This document shows, one piece after another, positions 27,196-40,407 of a stretch of 64,000 nt of DNA; position 1 is the first letter of the stretch; each line of letters opens with the position of its first letter. The stretch covers positions 248,001-312,000 of the forward strand of contig NBAY01000041.1 in assembly GCA_002794775.1 (NCBI GenBank), in the 5' to 3' direction. Under the pieces are notes generated by a model. It did no database searches and was not told where the DNA came from. It worked only from the letters and a program-made list of their open reading frames with translations. The position numbers and the translations under genes are program-made. Source of the stretch: Porodaedalea pini (lineage: Eukaryota > Basidiomycota > Agaricomycetes > Hymenochaetales > Hymenochaetaceae).

Positions 27196-28824
27196 TCAGA
27201 TCGTCGCAGTCAGCATGCTTGCAATATCAGAGGATGCAAAAAGCTGAGATACGCTTGCAGAGATCGTCGGTGTCGCAGTTGATGTCGAGGGCTCGCCCGA
27301 GATGAGACTCGAAAATGAGGACGAGCTCGAAGCGATCGTCTGACCAACTTCGTTAACGACGCCGGTCGCGGCAGAGGATGGTGCTGCGGTCTCGATCGCC
27401 GACGACAAAGATGATACGCCAAAATCTGTGGCAGAGCTAGTGAGGAGAGGGTCAAATACACTGCTCGTCGAGAGGCCCGCATTTTCGGACGCTACCGTCG
27501 AGCCAACGACAGCTGAGCTGAGAACAGCAGTATCCGTCGGCGAGCTAATGGCAGCGGAGTCAGACGCGGTGCTGAGTGCAGCGGAGTTCTGTGCGGAGTT
27601 GATTATAGAGGAGCTGGACAGTGCGGCAGTGGCAAGCGGGTTATTCCCTGTGGTTGCAGGCTCGGGCGCTATCGCAGAGTCTGTGGGAAGCGGGCCGTCC
27701 GCTCCAGCCACACTCGAGCTCGCAAGCGCTGCATCGGTCGTGACGGTGACAGTAATAGTGACAGTCGCTCCGCCTGCAGCACCAGATGGGGCACCATCTG
27801 TAGCACTGATAGTCCCAGAGCCGGCCGCGCCACTTATGAACGGGTCGGCGGTGGACGAGCTAACGCTCAAGCTGGCCGTGCCGATGGCGGAAAGCGGAAT
27901 CGACGTCGACTGGATGTCACCGATGGCATTTTGGCGTTTGCGGAAGGCAGCCAAGTTGGAACTGCCCACGCCCTCGGCAGAAGCGGAAGCGGTGGCACTT
28001 GGCTCTTCCAGAGACACAGTGTTGCCATCCTCATCTGTGGCTGTAGCAGTTCCGCCAGTTTCGTCCGCAGGAACGGTACCGCTCGCCTCACCGACAGATG
28101 TCGCGCTAGTCGCGGAAGGTTCGTCGCCAGACGCAGAGCAGTTTCCATCGTTTCCTTCGTCGCCTCCCGAATCGCCTCCCGAACCGTCAACCGCAGACGA
28201 AGTCGATGAAGAAGCAGTCGTGTCTGTACTCGTAGCGAGTACACTTGTTTCGCCGTCTGCGGCCGTAGGAGTCGCAGAAACCTCAGCGCCAGTGCTCGTG
28301 GCAGCACCACCCGCAGAGTCAGTGGAAGGCTCGACAGCGGTAGGACTCGCAGCGCCGTCCGAAGCCGATGAGGATGAGTTGCTGCTAGCGGATCCATTCC
28401 CGGTGATTCCGCCGGTCGCACCGGTCGCATCGATGCGCGCGAGCGCATCGTTCTCCGTGTCGCAGGTTACTGAAGTCCCGCGGGAGTTGACAAGGGGCAG
28501 CGCAAAGCACTGAGTCCCGCCTGAACAGTCGGTCGCAGACCACGCTCCGTTCACGCACTGAGCGAATTGCGTGCCAACGCAACCTTGATCGCCGTCTTAA
28601 AATAAATTAGCTCACGGTAAACTACATAAATAGGACAAGCGCTCACTTGTACACGAGTCACTCGCGCTTAGAGTAGCGAACTGTGCGTTCAGACTCTGAG
28701 CATCCTGTCCGTTCGCGAGTAAGTCGGAGGATGAAAGGAGAGTATTCGTGACAGGTGCAGCAAGAGTTGAAGACAGGACTCTAGAGGAAACAAATACAAA
28801 AAGAGCATTGCGGGCTGAAATCAT
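27196..28824 (-). CDS. secreted Ser/Thr/Ala-rich protein with CBM19-like cysteine domain
   Basis: Two exons (28824-28647, 28595-27196) close in frame to 525 aa. The N terminus (MISARNALFVFV...TLAAPV) looks like a signal peptide. A small cysteine module of about 55 residues follows: SCTNGDQGCVG, FAQCVNGAW, DCSGGTQCFALP, GTSVTCDT. It resembles the chitin-binding CBM19 fold of yeast chitinase and fungal wall proteins. The remaining 400 residues are low-complexity S/T/A/G, probably heavily O-glycosylated, with a basic RKRQ site in the middle that could be cut by a Kex2-like protease. No catalytic domain and no convincing GPI tail are visible. Likely cell-wall or secreted (inference). Confidence 0.75.
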
Positions 28825-29689
28825 GATGGCCGTAAATTGCGACAAGCTCGTTGAACGTTCTGTTCAATGCAGAGGAGAGCACCTGGCTCTCAGAAATCTA
28901 AGAATGAGAAGGGTAGAAAGAACGGAAAGCCGTGAACAACTTGAAGGGCGGAGGAGGGGTGAAGTACGCACCTCTTCACATCTTGCAATGTTTTATAGGC
29001 GACATGCGCAGTGTTCGTGGAGACGACACACAAACGCTAACAAAAGAGAGACAGTGGCAACAAGACAATAAGTTCGGCAATGCTGGCCGTGGCCCACTGG
29101 CATGCCAGCCACTACCCTTGTTTTCAAGGAGCCATTCTTCTCATTACCATTGTTTTCTTCATTTAGGCTGTTAGTTCTGATACACTTATACTTCTTCAAT
29201 GCGATTTGTGGATGAAGAAAGCGTGGAGTACTTCGGACAAGATATTAGATAAAGCCTTCCGCAAACAGAAAGACTCCGAGTTACACTACGAGTCACGTGC
29301 AATACACAGAGGCAACCATTGAAAATTAGGTATCGAACTTGAGTTCTGGCGACCGGGACGTCTTATCATTGTTGACTCTCATGGTGGTCTGTGCATCGTG
29401 GAATCGTAAACAGATGGCTCTTCTATAAGTTCAAATTGACTGTGATGGCTTTTGCAAACAAGCTTTGAACAGCAAGGTTTGATTGGTGACGCACATTCCG
29501 CACTTTCGAGAATGCGCCCAAAGCCTGTATCTAATTGGCGTTACAGTTTATGGTCCATTGCTTATGCAGATCAGCCTTCTCGGGTCCTCGAGGCGCTAGA
29601 ACTATTTAATTCAGGCGTGCATGTTGCACGCACCACATCATCGAAGTTGCCCTGCGACCCTCATCGTCTGTGATCCTGTCGACGACTCC
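28825..29689. other. divergent promoter region, 865 bp
   Basis: Separates the CBM19-like gene (-) and the hydrolase gene (+). It contains a 12-bp palindrome CTGGCATGCCAG at 29097-29108. No gene or RNA gene is recognised. Confidence 0.4.
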
Positions 29690-31128
29690 ATGGCTCCGGA
29701 TTCAAAATTTCAAACGAAGACCGTGTTCCTTGGGCCTGATGATGCGTATCCCTTTCATATCACGGCAAAGCGATACACCTCGCACGCGTTTGACGCGCAC
29801 GGGGACGATCCGAAAGCGCTCACGCTCATCTTCTTGCACTCGACCGGCTTCCACAAGGAGATCTGGGAACCGACTCTCGAAGAGCTGATTGAATGTATAT
29901 CATCACAGCCTCGCGCTCCGATACATGAGGCTTGGTCGATCGAGTGTCCTAATCATGGAGCATCTGCGGAATTGAATGAAGGCGCACTGCAGCTCCCAGA
30001 AAACCTTCATAATTGTAAGCTCTTTGTCGACTAGCAAAGCATGAATGAAAATCTGAAATCTTACCGCATAGTCACCTGTAATAAATATGCGTTAGCCGCC
30101 CACCGCTTTCTCATGGCAGGCCCTTCGAAAGGTGCAAAAATCGACTTTAAGCATCGAAAATTAATAGGGATCGGCCACTCTCTCGGAGGGGTAGCCATGT
30201 AAGCCATTCTCATTATCAGACTGCGAGACCTCATGACTTGAAAACTTCTTTCAGGGCGACATTACAGCATCTCAAGCCCCGCGTCCCATTTCAGTCGATC
30301 GTATTAATTGAGCCATTGCTAAGCCCCGGAGGTCCGGAGTATCTGAAGCCTCTGCGCTTCGACCTGGTGCGAGCAGCATACGAGAGGCGTGACGTCTGGC
30401 CGAACAGACAGCGTGCACTTGAGGCATTGAAAGAGCGCGGCCGCACGCGGATGTGGGATCCGCGTACGTTGGACGTGTTTGTTGTAAGTAGTTCATTCGA
30501 ACCGAGGAGACCCATCTTTTTTTCTGGGCTGCAGAGCTTAACTAAATTGACAGAAATACGGATTGCGAACGCATCCGGGAGCGAAATTCACGGATACGCC
30601 GTATGAGGGCGTAACGCTCTGCTGTACTCGTGATGAAGAGGCGGTAAGTAATTGTTTACGTGGAACACATACTGCTTCCCTAAAAACATTGTGCTGATTT
30701 TGTCATAGGCTATGTATAGAGATGCGGACGGCCCAATCAAGCCTGTTTTGCACCTCAATGAAGCCTGCTCTCGGCTCCCGGTGCATATCATCTTCGGTGC
30801 TAACATTGACTACATGTACGTACTATCAAACCAACGGCAATTGACGTCAAACCGACTAAACTTCATGTGTGCGAAGACCTCAAGAAGTACACAATGCGCT
30901 TGTCGACCCCTCGTCGCCTCGTCGCTTTGCGTCGATCTCGCGCGTCGAAAATGCGGGGCATCTGGTTCGTGCATTGGTAGGAATTGACTCACTTCATTAT
31001 TCAATGGTGTTTAGGTGCCACAGCATGCGCCCAATGCGCTTGCGAAGCTGCTCGTCAACATTTTGACTGAAGAGAAGGGCTTCTCTGACAGGAAAGATGT
31101 ACGGGCTCCCACGCGTTCAAAGCTATGA
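29690..31128 (+). CDS. alpha/beta hydrolase with C-terminal peroxisomal signal SKL (Lpx1-like)
   Basis: Seven exons (29690-30014, 30072-30198, 30255-30483, 30554-30643, 30709-30815, 30877-30964, 31015-31128) close in frame to 359 aa. Alpha/beta-hydrolase signals: LIFLHSTGFHKEIW near the oxyanion hole, nucleophile elbow GIGHSLGG with the catalytic serine, LPVHIIFGAN before the acid loop, and a late VENAGHL with the expected catalytic histidine. The last three residues are SKL, the classical PTS1 import signal, so the enzyme should be in the peroxisome matrix. Yeast Lpx1 is a peroxisomal lipase/epoxide hydrolase of this type. The substrate is unknown. Confidence 0.87.
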
Positions 31129-32522
31129 ACTGGCCATCTGTAAGTCAACTTCGATGGGCTCCAATAAGATGACATGATTTTACTAACCATCATATGGCTT
31201 AGATGCCTATTTATTGGTTGATCTACGACGTACATATACATTCACGTATAATCTGAGCCACACAATCGTCTTTTTCAGCAAGAAAGCTCTCATGATCATG
31301 ACGACCTCATATGTTTCGTATTTACCGTTCTCATGTATTGCTTGTGTTCCGTTTTTATGGTTCTGCAGCCTTTTCACTTGAATCGAAGGCCAAATGTTGC
31401 GACTCGGCATGGGAGCCCTAACAATCTTCTCCTTTCCGCGCACCGCGTCTGTTCACCTTCCGGATACTTCGCAATTGTCTTCTTGTGAGTGTCTATTGTA
31501 ATATTTGTTTCTCCTATTCGTACTGAGTTTACGACCTATCCGTGGATCTTTAGGTCAGACACCGGTTGCCGAATACCATCGCTTTGGCTGATTGTCTTGA
31601 AACACCGTTCTCCCCATCAAATTCCCACATTGGTCGGTTCTCGAAATAAACATTGATTTAGGCGTTTCTAGGACCCTCTTTCTGCTTTCTCACGAGTCTG
31701 TATATCGGCAGCGAAGAAGCTCTCAAGGATCGCTCCACTAGAACACACCTGTTACTTACTGATATGGCTCAAAAAACAACGGAAAGGAATGTCGAGTTAT
31801 GTATGAGTGCATCGTCTATCACAAGCCTGTCCTCTCGCAAGTGTGTTCGTCCTGGTGCATGTTGCAAATCTCGACAATGGTTGCCAGTCGATCACCATAT
31901 GCTCCTGGTATGATCTGATCTACATCATCGCTTATGTTTAAGTACAGCTTTCCTTTACTGATCAAGAACATAGAGCATACGGGCTACGCGCCCGACTCAC
32001 GCGCCTTCCAAAACCTTGGTGCCGGGTCGGTGTTCTCGCCCGCCCTCATGAAACACGCTGCGCTGCCTGCGGTATTACTCTTTCTCCTGTGCTCGATTGG
32101 CTGTCCGCCGCCTCTCTTTACCTGCTGTGTACGGTTGACTCATAGCGAGTCCGAACGAACCCACGATGGCACATGTCCCCGTCTCACCTTGCGCGCACTT
32201 CCGCTCTCTTGGTGCCCTCGGTTCCCGTTGCTAGCAGGACGCGCGTCCTGAAAGCTATGTCTTACGGTCTATGCGGTTTCTGACTGGCTGAAGGGGCGCT
32301 CATTGTCAGTCTCAACGATGGGAACGGCACCCTCGCGACATAGCCCTCGCGATATGTTTGTCAAGCGTGCATGTTTTTCTCTCAGAGTCTGTGATACCTT
32401 TGAAGCACACAATTCAGACAGAACATCTATAAAAGCCCCTGGACTTACTGCTATGTTCTGCACTCTCCTTTGAGTGTCTTGTCTGTTGTCTCATCTCCTC
32501 TCCCGCTTCCTGCTCAGTCACG
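31129..32522. promoter_or_regulatory. intergenic region with promoter of the manganese peroxidase gene
   Basis: 1.4 kb without a recognisable gene. A TATAAAA box at 32428-32434 lies 89 bp before the peroxidase ATG. Two matches to the fungal metal-response consensus TGCRCNC occur: TGCGCGC at 32190-32196 (its overlap GCGCGCA also fits on the other strand) and TGCACTC at 32459-32465, downstream of the TATA box. White-rot MnP genes are often Mn-induced through such sites, but matches this short can arise by chance. Confidence 0.45.
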
Positions 32523-33804
<1,282 letters not shown>

Positions 33805-34615
33805 TCAATCTCCCTATTCTGTCCTTTCTTATAAATACTTATTTTTCATCGTTTGTATCCAACGCACGGAATGTGCTGTGGAATAAACGTCTATAATAAT
33901 TATATTTATCATGATCATTGAGCACGCTTTTGAGATGAGTATGTAAGGCAGTCTTTACCTCAGCGCTTTCCGTAAAGGAGTCGAGGAAAATGGGCTAAAA
34001 TTCAAATTACTCGCGTCACGGTGCGCAATAATAAAATAATACGTAAGTATCAACAAGTATCAACAACGCGTCGCAACACACATGTATCTTACGTCTCACA
34101 AAACTCCTTCGATATATCATCAGGTTCTCTTCATATATACTCATCATCTCCCTCATCATGATAGATAGATCTCAGCACGTAAAATCAACGAAACCCGTCA
34201 AATTCCTATAATTTATCACTTGTAGTTGCTGGTGGTCGTCGACAGCTGTCATTCAGTCCACTCTGCTTCCGCACAACAACGCCTAATCATTGGAGAACGG
34301 AGAATGAACTCAGTCTGTAGCCTCTGTAAGTATTCAGTAGCTGTAAATTCCCTTTGCTAATTCGCAATGTAGTAATTCAACCGCACTAGACTACTCATCC
34401 AAGGGCAAAGGAGTCATTCATTCCGTTCCTACACTGGGACTGCGGAGTATCAGGCATGTTGATCACTGATTGTGTTGCGGACAAGATGATTATCTTTTAT
34501 GGGTCAGATACGCAGCAACAAAGATGCGCTCATCTAAGCTCAGGTTTCTATAGATTCTTCAGGTCTTCCTTATTTCTTCCTTTCACCTTTATCTATCCCC
34601 CCGTAGTCATCGCAG
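33805..34615. other. intergenic, contains the outer edge of the inverted duplication
   Basis: 33,805-34,000 is the peroxidase 3' flank. From about 34,000 the sequence matches the reverse complement of 54,812-55,400, the promoter side of the other DUF6533 gene. Landmarks include CGTCGACAGCTGTCATTCAG and ACTCAGTCTGTAGCCTCTG. Confidence 0.6.
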
Positions 34616-36493
34616 ATGTCAAGCCTTATAGATGAAGTTTCAGCTTCTGCATACCACTATCGAGCGGTTCAGGTAAGTCATCATCCAACGAGCACTGTCA
34701 AAAACTACTAAAATGTATCCAAAGTACGCGACAGTCGCTAGTACAGCACTTCTGGTAGGACTCTATGTGTTCAGAGTGTTCAAATAGAGTGAATGCCTTG
34801 TCCTCAGATTTATGATTCCGTGATAGCATTCTCCGACGAGGTACTTTCTTATGACCCTTACGAGATACTGCATAACCATATTTTAATCTCAGGTAGAATT
34901 TGTTTGGCGTTCAAAGTGGAACGTAGGGAAACTCCTTTTCTTCGCCACAAGATACTTTGCAATCGTTGACTCCTCACTGATGCTTGTCTGTAAGTTAAGA
35001 TTCAAGTGAAGTTCTGAAGTTGCCTGTGCACTGAACGTTAATCTGATACTAGATCTACTTCATCCTGGACTAGACAGTATCGTGCGTGCGTCGGTTTTTT
35101 ACCATTGATATCTCTGACAAAGGCGGATAGGCTTGCGAATATCTTTTCAATGCCTCTATATGTGCGTTCAAGCTTGTGGAGTTACTGTCAAACACTAACT
35201 GTCCTCTCAGACTTAATATTAACCGGTGTTGTGATTGCTGAAGGTTCGTCAGTCTTTCAGGCAGTCTAGATTTCTCTAAATTACAACAGTTATATTATCG
35301 ATACGGACTTATGCATTGTGGGGGAGATCACGCTGCATGCTTATCACGTTGATACTACTGCTATTCGTGAGCCTTCCATTCTACTTTGTTGAATCCATTT
35401 CTTATGCGCATTGAAATCTATGTCAGTCTTGCTTTATTTTTATCATCGTTTTTTATTCAATAACGATAGACACCCTGGGATGTCAGCTACGCGTTCTTTT
35501 GTGCTCATCTGTTGTAACGGTCCTCTGACCTACTATTATTTTCTCTGATAAAGGGTGGCCAACGATCGTTCCCACAATCGTGCCGTGCGTGACACAAACC
35601 AAAGTTACCAGAGGTCATGTATTTATCATTTTTACTATGCTGATGGCATTTGACTGTGGTGAGTACTACCGACTTATAAACTCTCAGCAAAGTCGGTACG
35701 CCAATACTGGCCCCTTACAGCCATAGTGCTCTTGACTGTGTGGAAGGGTGTAACTCAGTGTATGACTACTCAAGCAGAACTCCGAAACGAACAAGCGCGA
35801 CTGAATGCCACTTTCCAGGGCGACATCAAATACATCGAAGTCCACTGCTGGACATATTTTATCGTGATGGTTAGTAGCAGAGCTTACAACTTCGAATGAC
35901 TCCCATCTAACTTTCAATAGGGTTGTGGTACTTCGTATGCCTTTTCGGTAAGCATATAATTATAATTCTGAGAAGCGAAGTACTAGCGTTTTACGATTTC
36001 ATTCTGTAGCTTTCTCATCAGCCAACTTCACCCTCAACCTTTTCTCTGTTGCAGACGTGAGATTGTTTTATTTTCAGGTGCATTCCTCATGGAAACTCAT
36101 CAATGGAGATGTGTTTTTTCCTTCATGCCATTTAACGCAGGGCGACTTCGCGTATCTGCTTCTTGAGTCAGTCTCATCTACTGTTTTGTTCTTTGCCGAT
36201 TGTTTGATAAAGGATATTTACTTGTCAGGATGCAGCACGTGTTTCATTCCATTATATCCGCTCGCATGATACTTAATATGCGTGGAGCCGCTGCTGCACT
36301 AGGGATCGAGAAAAGCGAACATCTTGAAACACCTTCTCGACTCACTAGCATAAGATTTGCTAGCCGGGTCCTCGACGCGTCTGGTCCTGGCAGCCACAGC
36401 GTCCCAGACTCGGATAACTCGATTGAGATGATAGGTTTGTATTCTTCCGATTCGCAACACAGAACCGAGGGCGTCATGTCGAGTGGCCTTTAG
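34616..36493 (+). CDS. DUF6533-family multispanning membrane protein (copy 1)
   Basis: 5' exons resolved in frame: 34616-34672, 34725-34754, 34808-34840, 34893-34989, 35053-35081, 35131-35161, 35211-35243, 35290-35366. They give IYDSVIAFSDE, then VEFVWRSKWNVGKLLFF, ATRYFAIVDSS, and VILSIRTYALWGRSR, the core of the basidiomycete DUF6533 family. Later segments are recognisable (IVLLTVWKG, SSANFTLNLF, MQHVFHSIISARMILNMR), but I could not settle the splice sites between 35,367 and 36,229. The final frame ends at 36,493. The family has about seven membrane spans and no known function. Introns are unusually numerous. Confidence 0.7.
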
Positions 36494-36776
36494 GTAAAAT
36501 CCTTCTGAATCATCTGACTAAGTACTTATGGACTCGCCTTTCTCTTTCTATTATTCTAAGTCCTAGACTTCCTTTGATGTATTGCGAGAGGCTCTCAGCC
36601 GTGACGAGCGCGGCTGTATCCGGAGGATAAGGCCTTCATCGCTACCCTCTATACTGTATCCATCACCGACTTGAAGGCTTAGAGGGACTACCCGACCTCT
36701 TTACCTACCCTAATGGTCTGCCACACAATGTACAATCCTTAAATATTCATTACTATCCTTGCACTGTAAAGTATCT

Positions 36777-37700
36777 TTACGAAGCTTTCTTCGCTATAAC
36801 CATGTGAAAATTAACAACTACCCCAGACTTCACATCCCACTCTTCCTTCGCATGTTCAACCACTGCCTCAGCTTCGGCTTACGACTCACATGCTCTAAGA
36901 CTTTAAGACCACCTTCTGATACGAGGGTATCTTCGACGACCCCGTGGATGGCGGTTACGAAATGTTCGCACCCTCTAACCCTACTTCACCCATTGCCTTC
37001 CAACCGGCACTTGTTTTTATTTCGTGTGCGTCAGAGAACGCAATTTCCTCTAACAATACAAGAGGCTGGCGTCCGCACTCAAAGATGAGCAGGTCACGTT
37101 TCCTCATGATAGCGGTGGTTATGTCACCACTTTCGTTGTCTCCGGGAGTGAGTTTGGCTCGTAAATGAGTTAAATTGTCCGCCCTCCATGAGCTAGATGG
37201 CGTTTCCACGCTTAAGAATGCGGAACAGCTCGGAAAGCATTGTTCTCCAGAGAGAAACTGTGCAGCGAGGAGCAGGCACTGATTGATGAAGTCGAAAGAC
37301 TTTGCCCACTCGGCTGGCAGGCTCGTTGAGGACATCTTTTAAGAGTTGGGTTCTCTTTCAGAAACATAGCTGACGAGATGTCTACTCCTGTGAGCTCTAC
37401 AGTCTCGGGAACCACGTTTGGTAAAGCAAGGATCCAGGAGCATGAATAATTTTGTCGTCTATGCTTATTCCGATATTTGTTATTCAGACATAGGAAGAAG
37501 GGAGTTACCTGCGCCTGCTCCAGAGCTTAGGACATGAATTCTTGGTCTGAGCTGAGCATCCTTGTCAATGACAAGGCATCCACGAAGCACTCCCGTCAAG
37601 CACACATGCTGACCTTCGAGCCTCTAACGAAGCGTCAGACTTAATTGTGAAGAAGTGCGAGGCCAAGCACTTTTCTCTCTCTACTTCGTTCCTCGGGAGG
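36777..37700 (-). pseudogene. SAM-dependent methyltransferase pseudogene
   Basis: Damaged counterpart of the intact gene at 51,727-52,698. Collinear remnants read MSSTSLPAEW..SFDFINQ and MRKRDLL.FECGRQ. Motif I has decayed from VLDCGTGAG to VLSSGAGAG, a TAG interrupts the segment matching the intact AIQLMEYG, and frameshifts occur near the exon 3 start and after the FECGRQ segment. The start codon region (about 37,690) is recognisable but altered. Confidence 0.8.
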
Positions 37701-37720
37701 ACGTATGTCTCACGTATAGC

Positions 37721-38303
37721 TGTTGAATCCTGGGATGCAGAGTCGGTTTTCGATGTTTAGTAGGAAAGTCACTTCGAAGATTTTGATAGATTGGAGCTAT
37801 TCGTGTACGGAGTATGGGATGAATGCCTGTACAGTTCCCGCGGTGGCTGCAGTGGAGTCAGTAATTGAATGCCATCAGTTGCTTGTCTATCGATTCGTAG
37901 AACTGTCTGACCAAATGCAGCATACGATATAGGCTTTAGCTATTTCCGGACTTCAGGTTTTGATTTCACAGAATTATAACAAAGATTCCATTATTTCGAT
38001 TGGCAAGGATTCCGTGGCCCTGATCTATATGGCTTTTTTCCGACTCGGAATCTTCGTTTATTTGCATGCACCTGTTTCCGAAGATCAAAGAGAGAGGCAT
38101 ACTCTAGCAAGTTCCAAGGGAAAAGAGCGAGGAGAGGGTATTATTGAGTATGCCAGCAATGCCCCAGCGTGCTGCCATGAAGAGACTACGAAGGGTAGCA
38201 CGCGTACGTTATCTGTAAGCAGAAGCGAATTCTCACGCCTACTTGAAGCCGAAATTTTGTGCAGATCGAGTCTTAGGCCGTACTCTTTACGCCATCCTAC
38301 GTT
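37721..38303. other. intergenic upstream of ADE2
   Basis: 583 bp between the end of the duplication and the ADE2 start. Short frames look like noise. No RNA gene is seen. Confidence 0.4.
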
Positions 38304-40200
38304 ATGGAGAGACGAAGAGTAGGGATACTAGGTAAGAGTGCGTCTAAATACATCAAAAACTAATCAAATGCAGTGAACTGAGATACTCGTTGCAGGTTTT
38401 GAGCTGCACATTCTCGAATTTACCTGACATACATGTCGAGGTGGTGGTCAGCTCGGTCGCATGCTAGCTGCATCCGCATCATTGCTGAATATAGACGTCG
38501 CAATTCTCGATGTCGGCAACCATGCACCCGCCAAGCAGATCGTCTCGTCGCCCACGAATCTCGGTCACGTCGATGGCTCTTTCTCGGATCCGGAGAAGAT
38601 CAGGGAACTCGCAGCGAAGGTTGACGTTCTTACCGTCGAAATTGAACACGTTGACGTCGCCGTGCTTGAAGAGATCGACAAGTCTTCAAAGATCGAGGTG
38701 CATCCAAGCCCCGCGACCATCCGTATAATCCAGGACAAGCTCATGCAGAAACACCACATCTTTGATCGCAAACTGCCAGTCGCAGACTATATGCGTGTGG
38801 AGTCAACTGCAGAGTCAATAGAGAGCGCTGCTGTACGTCTGGGACTGCCAATGATGCTGAAAAGTCGGACGATGGCATACGACGGGCGAGGCAACTATGT
38901 TTTAAAGGATCTGACGAAAACGGAAGAAGCCATCACCGCTCTTGGAGGGAGACCATTATACGCCGAACGCATGGTAGCTTTGGCAAAAGAAGTTGCGGTG
39001 ATGGTTGTGCGAACAACTTCGGGCGACATTCGCTCGTACCCTGTTGTTGAGACAGTGCACAAGGACAATATCTGCCACGTTGTTTTCGCGCCTTTCCACC
39101 ACTCGAATCCGGATGTTGCACCTCGAGCTCGCAAACTGGCAGAGGAGACGGTAAGGACCTTCGCGGGGGCTGGGGTCTTTGGCGTTGAAATGTTCTTGCT
39201 AGAGAACGGTACGCTTGAAGTCTGGTCACCAAGCCCTTTATGCTTACTCCTTGAATCCTTAGACACGCTCCTCATTAACGAGATTGCTCCTCGCCCTCAC
39301 AACTCCGGTCATTATACCATAGAAGCGTGCTGTACCTCTCAGTACGAGAATCATCTGCGCGCAATCCTTTCCCTTCCTCTTGGATCGACGGCGCTCAAAG
39401 TACGGAGTGCAGCCATGCTCAATCTTCTCGGCTATTCGGAGTCTATGGACGAAGTCACACGCGTCGCGCGCACTGCTCTTGAGATTCCTGGTGCAGCCGT
39501 ACATCTCTATGGTAAGCGCGAGTGCCGTAAGGGCCGAAAAATGGGGCACATCACGCTTGTCGGAGACTCGGATGTTGCAGTGCGCGCGCATCTTCGACCA
39601 CTCCTGCAGGCGCTTCCGGACGCGACGGCGGAATCTGTGGAACTGTATGCGCCCTTGCTTCCGGAAGCTGGGTCAGGGCGTTCATCCTCGCAGCCACTCG
39701 TGGGCATTATTATGGGCTCAGACAGCGACTTGCCTGTAATGATCGCCGCCGCACGCGTGCTCGACTCGTTCCGCGTGCCGTATGAGCTTACAATTGTCTC
39801 CGCACACCGTACACCAACGCGTATGGCGCAGTACGCAGGCGGTGCAGTGGCGCGGGGTTTGCGCGTTATCATAGCGGGAGCAGGCGGTGCGGCGCATCTC
39901 CCTGGTATGGTTGCTGCGATGACACCACTGCCGGTTATTGGCGTCCCTGTGAAGGGAAGCACGCTTGATGGCGTCGATTCGCTGCATAGTATCGTGCAGA
40001 TGCCGAGGGGCATACCAGTTGCGACTGTCGCAATTAACAACAGCACGAACGCTGCTCTACTCGCGGTCCGGATACTTAGTGCAAGTATCCCGTCTCTCCT
40101 TGAGGCTATGGATGCCTTCATGAAAAAACAGGAGGAAGAGGTGCACACCAAAGTTGCCAAGCTCAAGGAAATTGGCTGGGAGGCATATGGAAAGAGCTAG
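38304..40200 (+). CDS. ADE2: phosphoribosylaminoimidazole carboxylase (PurK-PurE fusion)
   Basis: Exons 38304-38331, 38441-39208 and 39263-40200 close in frame to 577 aa, the usual length of fungal ADE2. It converts AIR to CAIR in de novo purine synthesis (cytosol). The N-terminal ATP-grasp PurK half has [32 protein letters not shown] and [14 protein letters not shown]. The C-terminal PurE half begins near residue 411 with [13 protein letters not shown], then VSAHRTP and [12 protein letters not shown]. The first exon is tiny (28 nt) and its intron ends at an unusual GAG acceptor, but this join restores GGGQLGRM exactly. Intron 2 is 54 nt with no stop, so retention would stay in frame; family conservation (LLEN-DTLLINE) shows it is normally removed. 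Confidence 0.96.
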
Positions 40201-40407
40201 GTGGTTGGAAGCAGGCTGTACGATGCCGTTTAAATTGTAAAGTATAAAAATATAGTGCAGTTGTACAGTACAGACCGTTTCAGAACAGGTTGTGGACTGC
40301 GTACATCAGGGTATGCGTACAACAGCATAGTAAGCGGTACAACGAGAATAAATGTCGAGGGAAAATATCGGGAAACTCAAACAGTTGTCAGCCAGCCAGT
40401 CATTCCT

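Larger units (their letters stand above)
34000..37720. repeat. left arm of inverted segmental duplication
   Basis: About 3.7 kb containing a DUF6533 gene (+) and a methyltransferase pseudogene (-), matching the reverse complement of 51,727-55,400. Non-coding flanks and introns match too, so this is a duplication of DNA, not independent family members. The copies differ by many substitutions and indels, so the event is not recent. Confidence 0.8.

Noticed and set aside
27428..28513. 361-aa open frame on the plus strand opposite the CBM19-like gene
   Set aside because: It is the antisense shadow of a repetitive Ser/Ala-rich coding sequence; it has no domain and no introns, while the minus strand has a signal peptide and a cysteine module.
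31934..32251. 105-aa frame upstream of the manganese peroxidase
   Set aside because: No recognised motif; probably promoter sequence with a chance open frame.
39507..40166. 219-aa minus-strand frame over ADE2
   Set aside because: Antisense shadow; the plus strand encodes clear PurE motifs.
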